A stretch of DNA of 40,653 nucleotides from an uncultured Chloracidobacterium sp. (GCA_937966115.1 CALCKX010000017.1:1-40653); one strand, 5' to 3'; positions 26,532 to 37,225 are shown, counted from the first letter of the stretch. The notes: a model not told the origin generated them from the letters alone. Numbers and translations: made by a program.

Positions 26532-28448
26532 TTATTCAGGCTGAACCAAGATCGGGCCAGGGCAGTCGCCGCCAAGCCGCGATGAGTCGCCTTCCGCCAG
26601 CGAGGAGACTAGCTCATCGTAAAAGTAATCGAACTTCGCCGCCACAATCGGGTTGACCCGCTTGTCATACATTTGCCGCGAGCGGTCAATGTCCTCTTTC
26701 AGGCGATCATACAGGTCGCGGTTGATGCGCCCTTCAGTGACTTTCGCCTCGTTGTAGAGCTTGATTTCCGAAACCAGCAGCCGGGCGAAGCGGCGGGCGT
26801 CATTGTGCGCCTTGACTTCCTCATCCGTGGCGGGCTTTGGCGGGGCGCTCAGCGTTGCCTTCGTCTCCGCCGGGGCAGTCGCCGCCAACGGAGCGAGCGG
26901 CTTCACGTCAAAGCCATTGGCATGGTCATGGTCGGGCGCAGGGTCGGCGGTCGCGGCTTTTGGCGTCGGGTCCGCCTCCCGGCTCAGGTCAAACACCGGC
27001 GACGCGAAGCTTTGCCCCGGCGCCGCCGGTTCCGCTTGCCAGGACGCCGCCTCGGCGGCGGGCGGTTCGGCCCGGTCGGCGGCCGGCTCTGGAAAAGCGG
27101 CCAAGGTCGGCGTAACCGGGGTTTGGACCAGTGGCTCCAGGGGCACGGTCGGCGGGATTGGCTGCGGCTCGAAGGTTGGCTCGGGCTTAGCCGCTTCGGT
27201 TGGCGTCACGATGAACTCCGGCATAGCGGAGGATGCGACCGGCTCCTGAACGGGCGCGGCTTCCGCCGTGACGCCGTTGGCGTAATCGGCCGCCGGCGGC
27301 GCCTCGCTCGCCGGCGCTTCGGCTGGGACGAACGCCGCCGCTTCGGCGGGCGGCGCGGCGACTTCAGCCTGGGCTTCCTCAGCCTGGGCTTCCAGCGTTC
27401 CGCTCGACGCGGCTTCCGTCTCCGCCGCGGCAGGCGCTTCCGCCGCCTGGGGCGGCTCGGCTTGGGGCGGCTCTGAGGTCGCTTTGGCGGCGGGCGCCGC
27501 GACCGCGGCGCCCGCTTGAGCCGGTTGCGGCTCCGCCGGCGCGGCGACCTGATGGGCGATGGTGGCGAGGCGGTTGCGCGTGTTGATCAGCTCGACCGTC
27601 AGCCCGGCGACATTAACTAAAATCTGGAGCGGCGCGAGCGCGACGCTCGCCACGGACTGGTCGCTGGTATCGGCATACAAAACGGCCGCCGCCTTGCCGC
27701 GCACGAGCAGCGGGATGCCCGCCATCGCCTCCGGCGCGCTGCCGAGGCGGTCGAGCAGGAGCTGGTTCTCGGCGTAGGCGTAGGGGCTTTCCAGGACGGC
27801 GGTTTGGCGTTCGAGCGCCGCAAGAAGCGTGGTTTGCGCCTGGAGCGGAATGGCAAGCCCGCGCAGGGAGACGCCGGCGGTCTCGAAGCCGCGCTCCGCC
27901 CACGCCGTGATGCTCCCGGCTTTGACGACAAACAAGGCGACGCGCGGGGCGTATTCCGCGGCCCGCGCGACCAGCAGGTTGAGCGCCTCAGCCTGAGCTG
28001 GCTGACATTGAATCTCGACCATGTAGTAATAAAGCGCTTGGAGATCGATGCCGGCGGGAAGCGGCGCTTGATCGGGCAGCGCGGCCTGCGTCCCGTCCGC
28101 AACCGCGCCCGCCGCCTGGGCGGGAACCGCGTCCGCCGCCGGGGCCGCCGCCTCGGCCGGAGCTTCGGCAGGCGGGGGCGGGGCGGTCGCCGCCGCTGGC
28201 GCGGCTGGCGCGGTCGCCGCCGTCGAAACGGCCGCCATGTGCGCCAGGACGCGCTCGGCGAAGTCAGCGATCGCCGCGTCATGACTGACGGCCGCCAGGC
28301 GCGCCGCCGACTGCGACAGCAGATGAGTGAAGGACTGCTCGACCTGGTGGTGCATTCGGGCGATTTCGGATTCCATCTTGCCCAGTTCCGCGCGAACGAT
28401 GGCTTCGACTTCCGCCCGCCAGCTTGCCTTTAGGTGTTCGTATGACAC
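26532..28448 (-). CDS. GAF-like domain protein with long Ala/Pro/Glu low-complexity linker and conserved basic C-terminal module
   Basis: N-terminal coiled-coil; GAF-like VALFVVKAGSITAWAERGFE...LRGLAIPLQ...IPLLVRGKAAAVLYADTS; ~200-aa Ala/Pro/Glu linker; C-terminal AHNDARRFARLLVSEIKLYNEAKVTEGRINRDLYDRLKEDIDRSRQMYDKRV. Confidence 0.7.
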   Translation of the reverse strand: MSYEHLKASWRAEVEAIVRAELGKMESEIARMHHQVEQSFTHLLSQSAARLAAVSHDAAIADFAERVLAHMAAVSTAATAPAAPAAATAPPPPAEAPAEAAAPAADAVPAQAAGAVADGTQAALPDQAPLPAGIDLQALYYYMVEIQCQPAQAEALNLLVARAAEYAPRVALFVVKAGSITAWAERGFETAGVSLRGLAIPLQAQTTLLAALERQTAVLESPYAYAENQLLLDRLGSAPEAMAGIPLLVRGKAAAVLYADTSDQSVASVALAPLQILVNVAGLTVELINTRNRLATIAHQVAAPAEPQPAQAGAAVAAPAAKATSEPPQAEPPQAAEAPAAAETEAASSGTLEAQAEEAQAEVAAPPAEAAAFVPAEAPASEAPPAADYANGVTAEAAPVQEPVASSAMPEFIVTPTEAAKPEPTFEPQPIPPTVPLEPLVQTPVTPTLAAFPEPAADRAEPPAAEAASWQAEPAAPGQSFASPVFDLSREADPTPKAATADPAPDHDHANGFDVKPLAPLAATAPAETKATLSAPPKPATDEEVKAHNDARRFARLLVSEIKLYNEAKVTEGRINRDLYDRLKEDIDRSRQMYDKRVNPIVAAKFDYFYDELVSSLAEGDSSRLGGDCPGPILVQPE

Positions 28449-28552
28449 GGGTTCCTCTCCGCTCGATGAGATGCCTGGCGCCTGTTTGAATCAATCACGG
28501 CATCCGAGTTGCGTTGATGGTTTCACTAGCGCCGCCGTCTTGCGAGGCACCC

Positions 28553-30208
28553 TCACGCCGAAGGCACGGCGGCCAGTGGCAAGTGAATCGTAAACGTTGT
28601 GCCTTGTCCAAGGACGCTATGACAGGCGATGTCGCCGTCGTGACCCTCGATGATTCGCCGACAGATGCCTAGCCCAAGCCCGGTGCCTTCGCTCCCCTTG
28701 GTCGTAAAAAAAGGTTCCCAGATTCGTTGCAGGTTTTCTGGCGAAATGCCGCAGCCAGTGTCCGATACCGTGATTCTGGCACTTCCTTCGACTTCGTCAA
28801 CCCGTACCGTAAGCTCGCCCGGCTGCCCCTGCATCGCCTGCGCGCCATTGCGAAGCAGATTGAGCAACACCTGCATCATCTTGTCGCGGTTCAGGCTGAC
28901 ATAGGGCGTGGCGTCGGCGTGAAGCGTGGCGCGACAGGCTTTCACAAGCGGGTCGTAGCGGGCGAAATTGAGCGCCTCGGTGACGATGGGAACTAGCGGC
29001 TGCACGGTTTTCTCATAGGCCTTGGCCTCCGGGCGCGCAAAGTCCCGAATCTCGTTGACCATGGATACCATGCGTTGCTGGGCGTTGAGAATGAGCTGGA
29101 TAAGCTGGCGCTGGCGCTGGTCCTCGGCGTCGCTCATGAGAATTTCGGCGGCGGTGAGCGCCGAAAGCTGGTTCTTCAGCTCATGCGCGATGCCGCTGGC
29201 AAACTGCCCCAGCGTGGCCAGTTTCTCGCTGTTGATGAGGCGTTCCTGAGTGGCGCGCAGCTCCTCGATGAGGCGCAAGTTCTCGATGACAAACCCGGCC
29301 TGCTGCGTCAGGGCGAGAAAGTATTCCAGCTCTTCATCGCTGAACTGGGTTTCGGCCAGCAGATTATCCACGTAGCACACGCCGCGCACGTGCTGCGGAG
29401 AGCCAATCGGCGCGCACATGACCGAGTGGATGGATTGTTGGATGACGCTCGAAGTGGAGGCGAAGCGCGTGTCGGAAAGAGCGTCAAAGCTGCTTATGGC
29501 GACGTTTTGCTCGAAGGACTTAAGGGCGATGGTGAGGCTTGGCTGCGCCTGCGTCCCGCCCTCCCGCGTTTGCGACAGGCGAACTTCAAGCGCGCCAGTC
29601 GTCGGATCGCGCATCATGATGAAGCACCGCTCGGCCGGGAGCGTCTCCATCGCCGCGTTCAGCAAGCACTCCAGCAGGGCGTGGGTGCTGCTGGCCGCGA
29701 GCATCTGCCGGTTGAAGTCGTTGAGCGCCTTGAGCCGGTTGAGGGTGAAGTCCGTGATGTTTTCGGCGCTGTCGAGCAGCGCAGTGTTAAGAAAGCGCGA
29801 CCGCGGGCTAGCAATGACCGTCGTCAGCCGATCCGTCGTGCGCTGTTCCTCGTGCGTTCTGGACGCGCCATCGCTTTCCGGCGAAATCGCATGCGTCTCG
29901 AAGAGAAACGTCACGGGATGGACATCGCCCAGTTGGAACTGATCGCCCGATTGCAAGACATGGGTGGTCACGCGCTCGCCGTTGAGCAAAATCCCGCCGG
30001 TGCTCTGATTGTCGCGCAGGATGAATTGGCCATCCTCGTAGATAATCTCGGCATGTCGCCGCGAGACATAAGAGTTGTTGATCTGGAGGTCATTGGTCCG
30101 TAGTCGGCCGATGCTAAACACGGGGCGATTGATTCGCGCGGTTCGCTGAAACCCCTGGCTGTCGAGGTAGCTCAGCGTGGCATAGGTAGTGACCGGGACT
30201 TCCGACAT
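28553..30208 (-). CDS. Sensor histidine kinase: FHA + GAF + HisKA + HATPase_c
   Basis: FSIGRLRTNDLQINNSYVSRRHAEI (FHA), GAF region, FASGIAHELKNQLSALTA (H box), NLLRNGAQAM (N box), DTGCGI, GTGLGLGICRRIIEGHDG. Confidence 0.92.
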   Translation of the reverse strand: MSEVPVTTYATLSYLDSQGFQRTARINRPVFSIGRLRTNDLQINNSYVSRRHAEIIYEDGQFILRDNQSTGGILLNGERVTTHVLQSGDQFQLGDVHPVTFLFETHAISPESDGASRTHEEQRTTDRLTTVIASPRSRFLNTALLDSAENITDFTLNRLKALNDFNRQMLAASSTHALLECLLNAAMETLPAERCFIMMRDPTTGALEVRLSQTREGGTQAQPSLTIALKSFEQNVAISSFDALSDTRFASTSSVIQQSIHSVMCAPIGSPQHVRGVCYVDNLLAETQFSDEELEYFLALTQQAGFVIENLRLIEELRATQERLINSEKLATLGQFASGIAHELKNQLSALTAAEILMSDAEDQRQRQLIQLILNAQQRMVSMVNEIRDFARPEAKAYEKTVQPLVPIVTEALNFARYDPLVKACRATLHADATPYVSLNRDKMMQVLLNLLRNGAQAMQGQPGELTVRVDEVEGSARITVSDTGCGISPENLQRIWEPFFTTKGSEGTGLGLGICRRIIEGHDGDIACHSVLGQGTTFTIHLPLAAVPSA

Positions 30209-30370
30209 GACGACTTTGAAACCACGCGCGGCGCGGCTTGGGCGACAACGATTTCCAGTAAGCGAGAAACTAGCGACGGCTAGCGCGGCAATATAGCATA
30301 GCCGCGCGCGGGATAGCCATGCCCGTCGAGGCGCCCCGGCGGGATGCCCGCCCGCAGCTCGCGTCAGCGG

Positions 30371-31411
30371 CTATGATTCCGTCAGCGGCGGGCGCGCCGG
30401 TCGGGGGCGTCGCCGCCGGGCGACGGCGTCGCTTTCCTCGGTCTCCGCGGCAGACGCAAGGCGTCGCCGAATCGAGCGCAGGGCTTTGTGCAGCGAGAAG
30501 CGGGGCTTGAACCCAAACGCTTCCCGGAAGCGGCTCCCGTCAATGACGCAGGGGAACATCAGAAAGTCGTACTGCGGCGTCGGAAAGGGAACGAGACCGG
30601 CCGCCCAGCCCAGCTTCATCAGCGGCGCGGCCAGTTGGTAAATCACCGGAATGGCGAATCCGCCGGCTTCCCGAATGGCGGCGGAGAGCGGCAGCTCGCC
30701 GGGTCCGGTCACGTTATAGACGCCGCCCTGTTTTTTCTCCAGCGCCAGCAGGAGCGCTTGTACCATGTCGCGCTCGTCAATGACCTGGATCATCGGGTCG
30801 TAGCCGAGCGGCACCGGAACGACGCCAAAGCGCAGATAGGTGGTGAGGAAGTTCTGCACATGCGGGCCGACGATGTGGCAGGGGCGAAGGAGCGTCGTGA
30901 CGGTGGACTTGGCCTGATGCATCCAGGAGCGGCAGTACGTGTCGAACTCGACTTTGTCGCCCATGTCGGCGTACCGCTGAATGGCTTTGAGCGGATGATC
31001 CTCCGTTAGGAAGGTCGGATTCGTCGGGTCCGCGCCATACACATCGGCGCTGCTCAGTAAAATCGTCTGCGGAACCCCCTGCCGCTCGCAAGCGGCCAGC
31101 AACCGCATGGTGGCGATGACGTTGACGGTGTGCCGAACTTGCATCGGCAGTCGGGCGTCATTGGCGACCGCCAGGTGAATGACCGCGTCAAATCGCTCGT
31201 TGCGAAACAGGTTTTCCAGGGCTTTTTTGCGAATGTCGAGCTGCCGATAAGCGATGTCGCGGCGGATGGGGAGCTGTGGCGGCCGCCGCCCGATGCCAAT
31301 CACTTCCCAGTCGGGCGGGATGGCCGAGGCAAGCTGGGTGGCAAGCCCGCCGGCAATGCCGGTAATCAGAAGCCGCTTGCGCTGGGACGCGGCGGAAGCC
31401 TTCTTGGTCAT
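30371..31411 (-). CDS. NAD(P)-dependent epimerase/dehydratase (extended SDR)
   Basis: KRLLITGIAGGLATQLASAI (Rossmann), YRQLDIR, SSADVYGADP, YCRSWMHQAK; ATG 31411 preferred over 31459. Confidence 0.85.
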   Translation of the reverse strand: MTKKASAASQRKRLLITGIAGGLATQLASAIPPDWEVIGIGRRPPQLPIRRDIAYRQLDIRKKALENLFRNERFDAVIHLAVANDARLPMQVRHTVNVIATMRLLAACERQGVPQTILLSSADVYGADPTNPTFLTEDHPLKAIQRYADMGDKVEFDTYCRSWMHQAKSTVTTLLRPCHIVGPHVQNFLTTYLRFGVVPVPLGYDPMIQVIDERDMVQALLLALEKKQGGVYNVTGPGELPLSAAIREAGGFAIPVIYQLAAPLMKLGWAAGLVPFPTPQYDFLMFPCVIDGSRFREAFGFKPRFSLHKALRSIRRRLASAAETEESDAVARRRRPRPARPPLTES

Positions 31412-31505
31412 CGGGATATGCCCGGCCGCCCGAGCCGCGCTGACGGCGCGGGCGGCCACCTGGGGGCTGCGTCGAGCGGAGTCGCCGCCACTCGGCCATT
31501 TCCTC

Positions 31506-31535
31506 TACTCGTTCCCCTGCTACTCGTTCCTCTGC
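31506..31535. repeat. 15-bp tandem duplication (tactcgttcccctgc / tactcgttcctctgc)
   Basis: 14/15 identity, immediately 3' of atpD (minus strand reads GCAGAGGAACGAGTA GCAGGGGAACGAGTA). Confidence 0.9.
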
Positions 31536-31543
31536 TCGCGCTT

Positions 31544-33061
<1,518 letters not shown>

Positions 33062-33326
33062 TCATTTTGGCGCGACGCTACCACACCGGCGATTCCTTTG
33101 ACCACCGCCCTCGGCCGTCTCCAGGGCTTGCGCGCCCTGGTCGGACTTTCTCCCGATAAGCCATCGCAATCCGGTTGCAATCGGCTCCGGCATGACACAA
33201 GCTAATGCGAGCGCCTAAGCGCGCGTCAGGCGGTCGGAGCTTGGGAGGCTGCCTCCGGGTCGCCGACACTGAGTAGGGACGGGCGAGGGGGGCAGGTTTT
33301 CTCCGAGGAGGACAGCCGCCAGCGCC

Positions 33327-34751
33327 ATGACGGATCAGACTGTGACGCCTGTACTTGACCAGTCCGCCCCGCGCGCCGCCGCGAGGTTGCCTGAGAGCCA
33401 GTTACAAAGCTTGTTCGAGCAGGGCCGGCGACTGTGGGAGCGGGGCGAGCTAGAGGCCGCCCAAGCGGCCTTTCGCCAGGCCGTCCGCTGCGACGCCGAG
33501 CATGCGCCCTCCTACCAATGGCTTGGCGCGGTCTTGCGCGACCTGGGCGAGTTGCGGGCGGCGGTGCGCATGTGGCGAACCGCCGAAGCGCTCGCGCCGG
33601 ATGACCCGCGCGCGCTCCTCAACCTGGGCGTCGGCTTATTCGAGTTGGGCAAGTTCTTCGTCGCCAACCGCACCGCGGAGCCGCTCCAGCTTTTGCGCCG
33701 CGCCGTCGCCTGCGCGACAGCGCCCTATGCCAAGGCGTGGTTTAACCTTGGCAATGTGCTCTATGTGCACGGCGACTATGCGGCGGCGCGCGAGGCTTAT
33801 GCCGCCGCGCTCGCCGCCGATGCCGGCTTGGCCGTCGCGTATCGGAATCTGGGCAACGCGTTGCTGCGCCTGGAGCAGCCCGCTGCGGCGCTCGACGCTT
33901 ATCGGCAGGGAGTGGCGGCGGGCGATACGGATGTCGCCGCGCATCACAACCTGGGCTTGGCCGCGTTGCGCTTGCGCGACGCCCAAACGGCCGAGGAGGC
34001 GTTTCAAGCGGCCGTGACCCTGCGCCCGACCGATGGCGAGTGCTGGCTTGGGCTGGGCAACGCCCAGGCGCTGCGCGGGGACTTTCAGGCGGCCGGCGCG
34101 GCTTTCGCCGAGGCCCGGGCGAGTCGCGGCGGGCAGTATCCGGAAGCGGCCCTCGATCTGGGCAAGGCCCTGCTCGCGATGGGCCAGTCGCAAGCGGCCG
34201 CTGAGCTTTTGTCGCGCCAGCTCGCCGAGACTCCGTTGCCGGGCTTCTATCGCCAGTTGAGCCGCGCTTATGTCAAGCTCGGGCAGCTTGCGGAAGCGGC
34301 GCGCGTCCTGCGGAGCTTTGTCGCGACATCATCTGGAAATACGGCGCAGGGGCACTATGAGCTGGGCCTGGTCCTGGCGCAGTGCGAGCCGCCCCACGTT
34401 GCCGAGCTGGCCTTTCGATCAGCCATCGAGAAAAGCCAGGGCGTTTTCCCGGAGGCCTGGCACCGCCTAGGGCGAGCGCTGATGCGCCAGAACAAGTCCG
34501 CCCTGGCGGTCGAGGCTTTCCGTTACGCCATCGAGCAGCGCCCGGATTTCGCCGAGGCGCTCAAGGACCTCGGGCAGGCGCTCTATCGGTCAAGCGACCT
34601 CCATGCCGCCGACGCCGCGCTCAACGCCGCCCTTCGCGTCGAGCGCGCGACCGGGCAGCTCAACCTGCGAGACCTCTGGGCGATTGAAGACGAGCTGCTG
34701 TCTGGATTGCGTCAGGCAGCTTGCCTGTACGACTTGCCGCCAAGCCCGTAA
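33327..34751 (+). CDS. Tetratricopeptide-repeat protein
   Basis: Successive TPR units (e.g. AWFNLGNVLYVHGDYAAAREAYAAALAADAG, AYRNLGNALLRLEQPAAALDAYRQGVAAG). Confidence 0.88.
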   Translation: MTDQTVTPVLDQSAPRAAARLPESQLQSLFEQGRRLWERGELEAAQAAFRQAVRCDAEHAPSYQWLGAVLRDLGELRAAVRMWRTAEALAPDDPRALLNLGVGLFELGKFFVANRTAEPLQLLRRAVACATAPYAKAWFNLGNVLYVHGDYAAAREAYAAALAADAGLAVAYRNLGNALLRLEQPAAALDAYRQGVAAGDTDVAAHHNLGLAALRLRDAQTAEEAFQAAVTLRPTDGECWLGLGNAQALRGDFQAAGAAFAEARASRGGQYPEAALDLGKALLAMGQSQAAAELLSRQLAETPLPGFYRQLSRAYVKLGQLAEAARVLRSFVATSSGNTAQGHYELGLVLAQCEPPHVAELAFRSAIEKSQGVFPEAWHRLGRALMRQNKSALAVEAFRYAIEQRPDFAEALKDLGQALYRSSDLHAADAALNAALRVERATGQLNLRDLWAIEDELLSGLRQAACLYDLPPSP

Positions 34752-34791
34752 GCTCAGCGGCGTTGAGCATTCCCAATCTCGCGAGTCGCTT

Positions 34792-35250
34792 ATGCTGGAT
34801 ACCCTCTGTGTCGCTTTGAAAGGCGCGCCGCGCGTTGTCGTCCAAACCCTCAAGGAGAAAGGCCCGCTCTCCGCCGCCCAGCTCGTGGCGGAAACCGGCT
34901 ACCCGGAAAAGTCGGTCAATATGGCGCTAGGCGAGCTTGAAAAGGCGCGCCTGGTCAAGCGCGCTGGCGAGGCTTACGCCTACGCCTGCCGGGATGAAAT
35001 GGCCCCGATGAGCCGCGTCCCCTTCAACACGGACTTGGGGCGTAAGGTCCATGCCGCCGCCTGCGCCGAGTGCTGGAAGAAGTGGCAAGCCCAGCAGCTC
35101 GTGTTGATGAATCACTTCGGCTTGAACCCGCTCGACCCCCAGGCGCAGAAGTTTCTCTTTGGCGCGATGGAGTCGTTTTTCTTCGGCGACGGCACGCCGC
35201 CAATGATGATTGACACGACGCTCCAGGGGAAAATCAGTCACCTCGAATAG
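34792..35250 (+). CDS. Winged-helix domain fused to YggX-like Fe(2+)-trafficking/oxidative-protection domain
   Basis: N-term LKEKGPLSAAQLVAETGYPEKSVNMALGELEKARLVKRAGEAYAY (wHTH); C-term DLGRKVHAAACAECWKKWQAQQLVLMNHFGLNPLDPQAQKFLFGAMESFFFGDG resembles YggX [31 protein letters not shown]..... ATG 34792. Confidence 0.7.
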   Translation: MLDTLCVALKGAPRVVVQTLKEKGPLSAAQLVAETGYPEKSVNMALGELEKARLVKRAGEAYAYACRDEMAPMSRVPFNTDLGRKVHAAACAECWKKWQAQQLVLMNHFGLNPLDPQAQKFLFGAMESFFFGDGTPPMMIDTTLQGKISHLE

Positions 35251-36586
35251 CCCTGAGCGCCGGGATGCCGGGCAAGATGCGCGCCTCCAGCGCGGCGACC
35301 GCCGCCGCCGCGGCGCCGGTTTCCGCCGACCACGTCGCCCTGGCGCGCGCGCCAAGCGCCGCGGCCCGCGCCGGATCGGTCAGGAGCCTCTCGAGCGCCG
35401 TCGCCAGCGCGGACAGCAGCTCCGCCGGCGCTCCCGGCGCGAGCTGCCACACGGCGTCGGCGGCGCGGAAGCGGGCGAGAATGGCGCGGAAGTTCTCCGT
35501 GTGGTGGCCCGTCACGATGGGACGACCTTCAGCGGCCGGCTCCAGGATGTTGTGTCCGCCGCGCGGCGCGAGGCTTCCGCCGACCAAGGCGACCGCCGCC
35601 CAGCGGTAGGCCGCGGCCAGCTCGCCAATCGTGTCGAGCAGCAGGACGGCGGCCTGGCGGTCCTCGGGCCTGGGCTGCGAGCGCCGCGCGACTGTCCATC
35701 CAAGCCGCTGAAGCTCGCGGCCAACCTCGGCAAACCGCTCCGGGTGGCGCGGCGCGAGCAACAAGCGGCAGGCGCGCAGCTCAGGTTTCGCCCGCAGGCG
35801 AGCGAACGCTTCGGCGATGATCCGCTCCTCGCCGCCAACGGTGCTGCCTGCGACGATGCAGGGGCGACCGTCGCCGAGGCCGAATTGCCGCTGGAGGTCG
35901 GTGGCGATTCGGTCGCGGCGCGCCCGCTCCGCGGCGTCGGGCGGCGCGTACTTGAGGTTGCCCGTCACGAGCACGCGCTCCGCTGGCGCGCCGAGATGCC
36001 GGATGCGCTCCGCGTCCGCGTCCGATTGCATGAGGCAGAGCGCGAAATGACTCAGCAAGTCGCCCATGCCGCGGCCGAGGCGGCGATACCGCGCGAAGGA
36101 GCGATCGGAGAGCCGGCCGTTTGCCAGGACGACCGGGACGCCTTGCCGGGCGCAAGCGCGTATAAAGTTTGGCCAAATCTCCGTTTCGAGAATGATCGCC
36201 AGGGACGGCTTCAGGCTCGCCACCGCCCGCCGCGCCACCCACGGGAAATCGAGCGGGAAGTGAAAGTGGGCGTCCATCCAGGCGAGCTGCTCGCGGGCGC
36301 GCGCCTGTCCAGTGTCGGTAGTAGTCGAGATGGCGAAGCGAGCGCCCGGAAGCCGCTCCCGGAGCGCCTGAGCCAGCGGCTGTCCGGCCAGGGCCTCGCC
36401 GACGGAAACGCAGTGCAGCCAGATGACGGGCGGCGGCGGGCAGGGAAGCCGGAGGGCAAGGCGCTCGCGCAGGCTGCTCCAGCTTGCGCGGCGGCGCAGG
36501 GCGCGCGCGCCATAGTAGCTCAGCCACAGGGGCGCGCCGCCGGTCAGCGCCGCATTGTAAAGCCAGAATGGAAAACGCGAAAACAC
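35234..36586 (-). CDS. waaA: 3-deoxy-D-manno-octulosonic acid (Kdo) transferase
   Basis: IWLHCVSVGEALAGQPLAQALRERLPGARFAISTTTDTGQARA, PLDFPWVARRAVASLKPSLAIILETEIWPNFI, GGSLAPRGGHNILEPAAEGRPIVTGHHTENF. Confidence 0.95.
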   Translation of the reverse strand: MFSRFPFWLYNAALTGGAPLWLSYYGARALRRRASWSSLRERLALRLPCPPPPVIWLHCVSVGEALAGQPLAQALRERLPGARFAISTTTDTGQARAREQLAWMDAHFHFPLDFPWVARRAVASLKPSLAIILETEIWPNFIRACARQGVPVVLANGRLSDRSFARYRRLGRGMGDLLSHFALCLMQSDADAERIRHLGAPAERVLVTGNLKYAPPDAAERARRDRIATDLQRQFGLGDGRPCIVAGSTVGGEERIIAEAFARLRAKPELRACRLLLAPRHPERFAEVGRELQRLGWTVARRSQPRPEDRQAAVLLLDTIGELAAAYRWAAVALVGGSLAPRGGHNILEPAAEGRPIVTGHHTENFRAILARFRAADAVWQLAPGAPAELLSALATALERLLTDPARAAALGARARATWSAETGAAAAAVAALEARILPGIPALRAIRGD

Positions 36587-36667
36587 GCCAAAGCGCGGGG
36601 CGGGGCGGCAGACCGCGCCGCCGCCTGATAGCGGCCTGGCCGCGGCGGGCGCAGGGTGATGGCGCGC

Positions 36668-37225
36668 CTACTTGGCGCGCTCGATATACTTGCCTTCGCT
36701 CGTGTCCACCCGGATGACATCGCCTTCCCGGATGAAGCCGGGGACGTTGATTTGCAGCCCGGTTTCGAGCTTGGCCGGCTTGCTCGAGCCGGTCACCGTC
36801 GCGCCCTTGAGCTCCGGCTCGGTCTCGACCACTTTCAGCTCGACGACGACTGGCAACTGAATGGCGACTGGCTGCCCTTCATAAACTTCGACTTGGATGG
36901 TCATGTCAGCTGTCAGGTAGTCGAGGGCGTCGCCGAGGATTTCCTCGTCCAGCCCAATCTGCTCGTAAGTCGCCACATCCATGAAGTAATGCGTCGGGCC
37001 TTCCTGGTAGAGGTATTGCATCTCGTGCTGCTCGAGCGTCGCGCGCTCCACATCCTCCGTGGCGCTGAAGCGGTGCTCGAACGTCGTGCCGGTGATGATG
37101 TTCTTGAGCTTGGTCTGCATCATCGCCCGCAGGTTGCCGGGCGTGTGGTGGCGACATTCGAGAACGCGATGGGGCTGCTTCTCGAACAGGACGATCATCC
37201 CGCGCCGAATCTGGTTGGCTCGCAT
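36668..37225 (-). CDS. efp: Elongation factor P
   Basis: [40 protein letters not shown]... [30 protein letters not shown] at 37225 (supplied ORF longer). Confidence 0.96.
   Translation of the reverse strand: MRANQIRRGMIVLFEKQPHRVLECRHHTPGNLRAMMQTKLKNIITGTTFEHRFSATEDVERATLEQHEMQYLYQEGPTHYFMDVATYEQIGLDEEILGDALDYLTADMTIQVEVYEGQPVAIQLPVVVELKVVETEPELKGATVTGSSKPAKLETGLQINVPGFIREGDVIRVDTSEGKYIERAK

Noticed and set aside
26673-27476. Gly/Arg-rich 267-aa plus-strand ORF (RRGRRFRRLGRLGLGRL)
   Set aside because: Antisense to the Ala/Pro/Glu linker of the GAF-like protein; apparent RGG-like composition is a by-product of codon complementarity.
31188-31499. 103-aa minus-strand ORF starting right after the atpD-proximal repeat
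   Set aside because: Overlaps the SDR start in another frame; Arg/Pro-rich with no signature, although an SD-like AGAGGA precedes it.
35210-36628. 472-aa plus-strand ORF
   Set aside because: Antisense to waaA; Arg/Gly/Ala-rich shadow ORF without family signatures.
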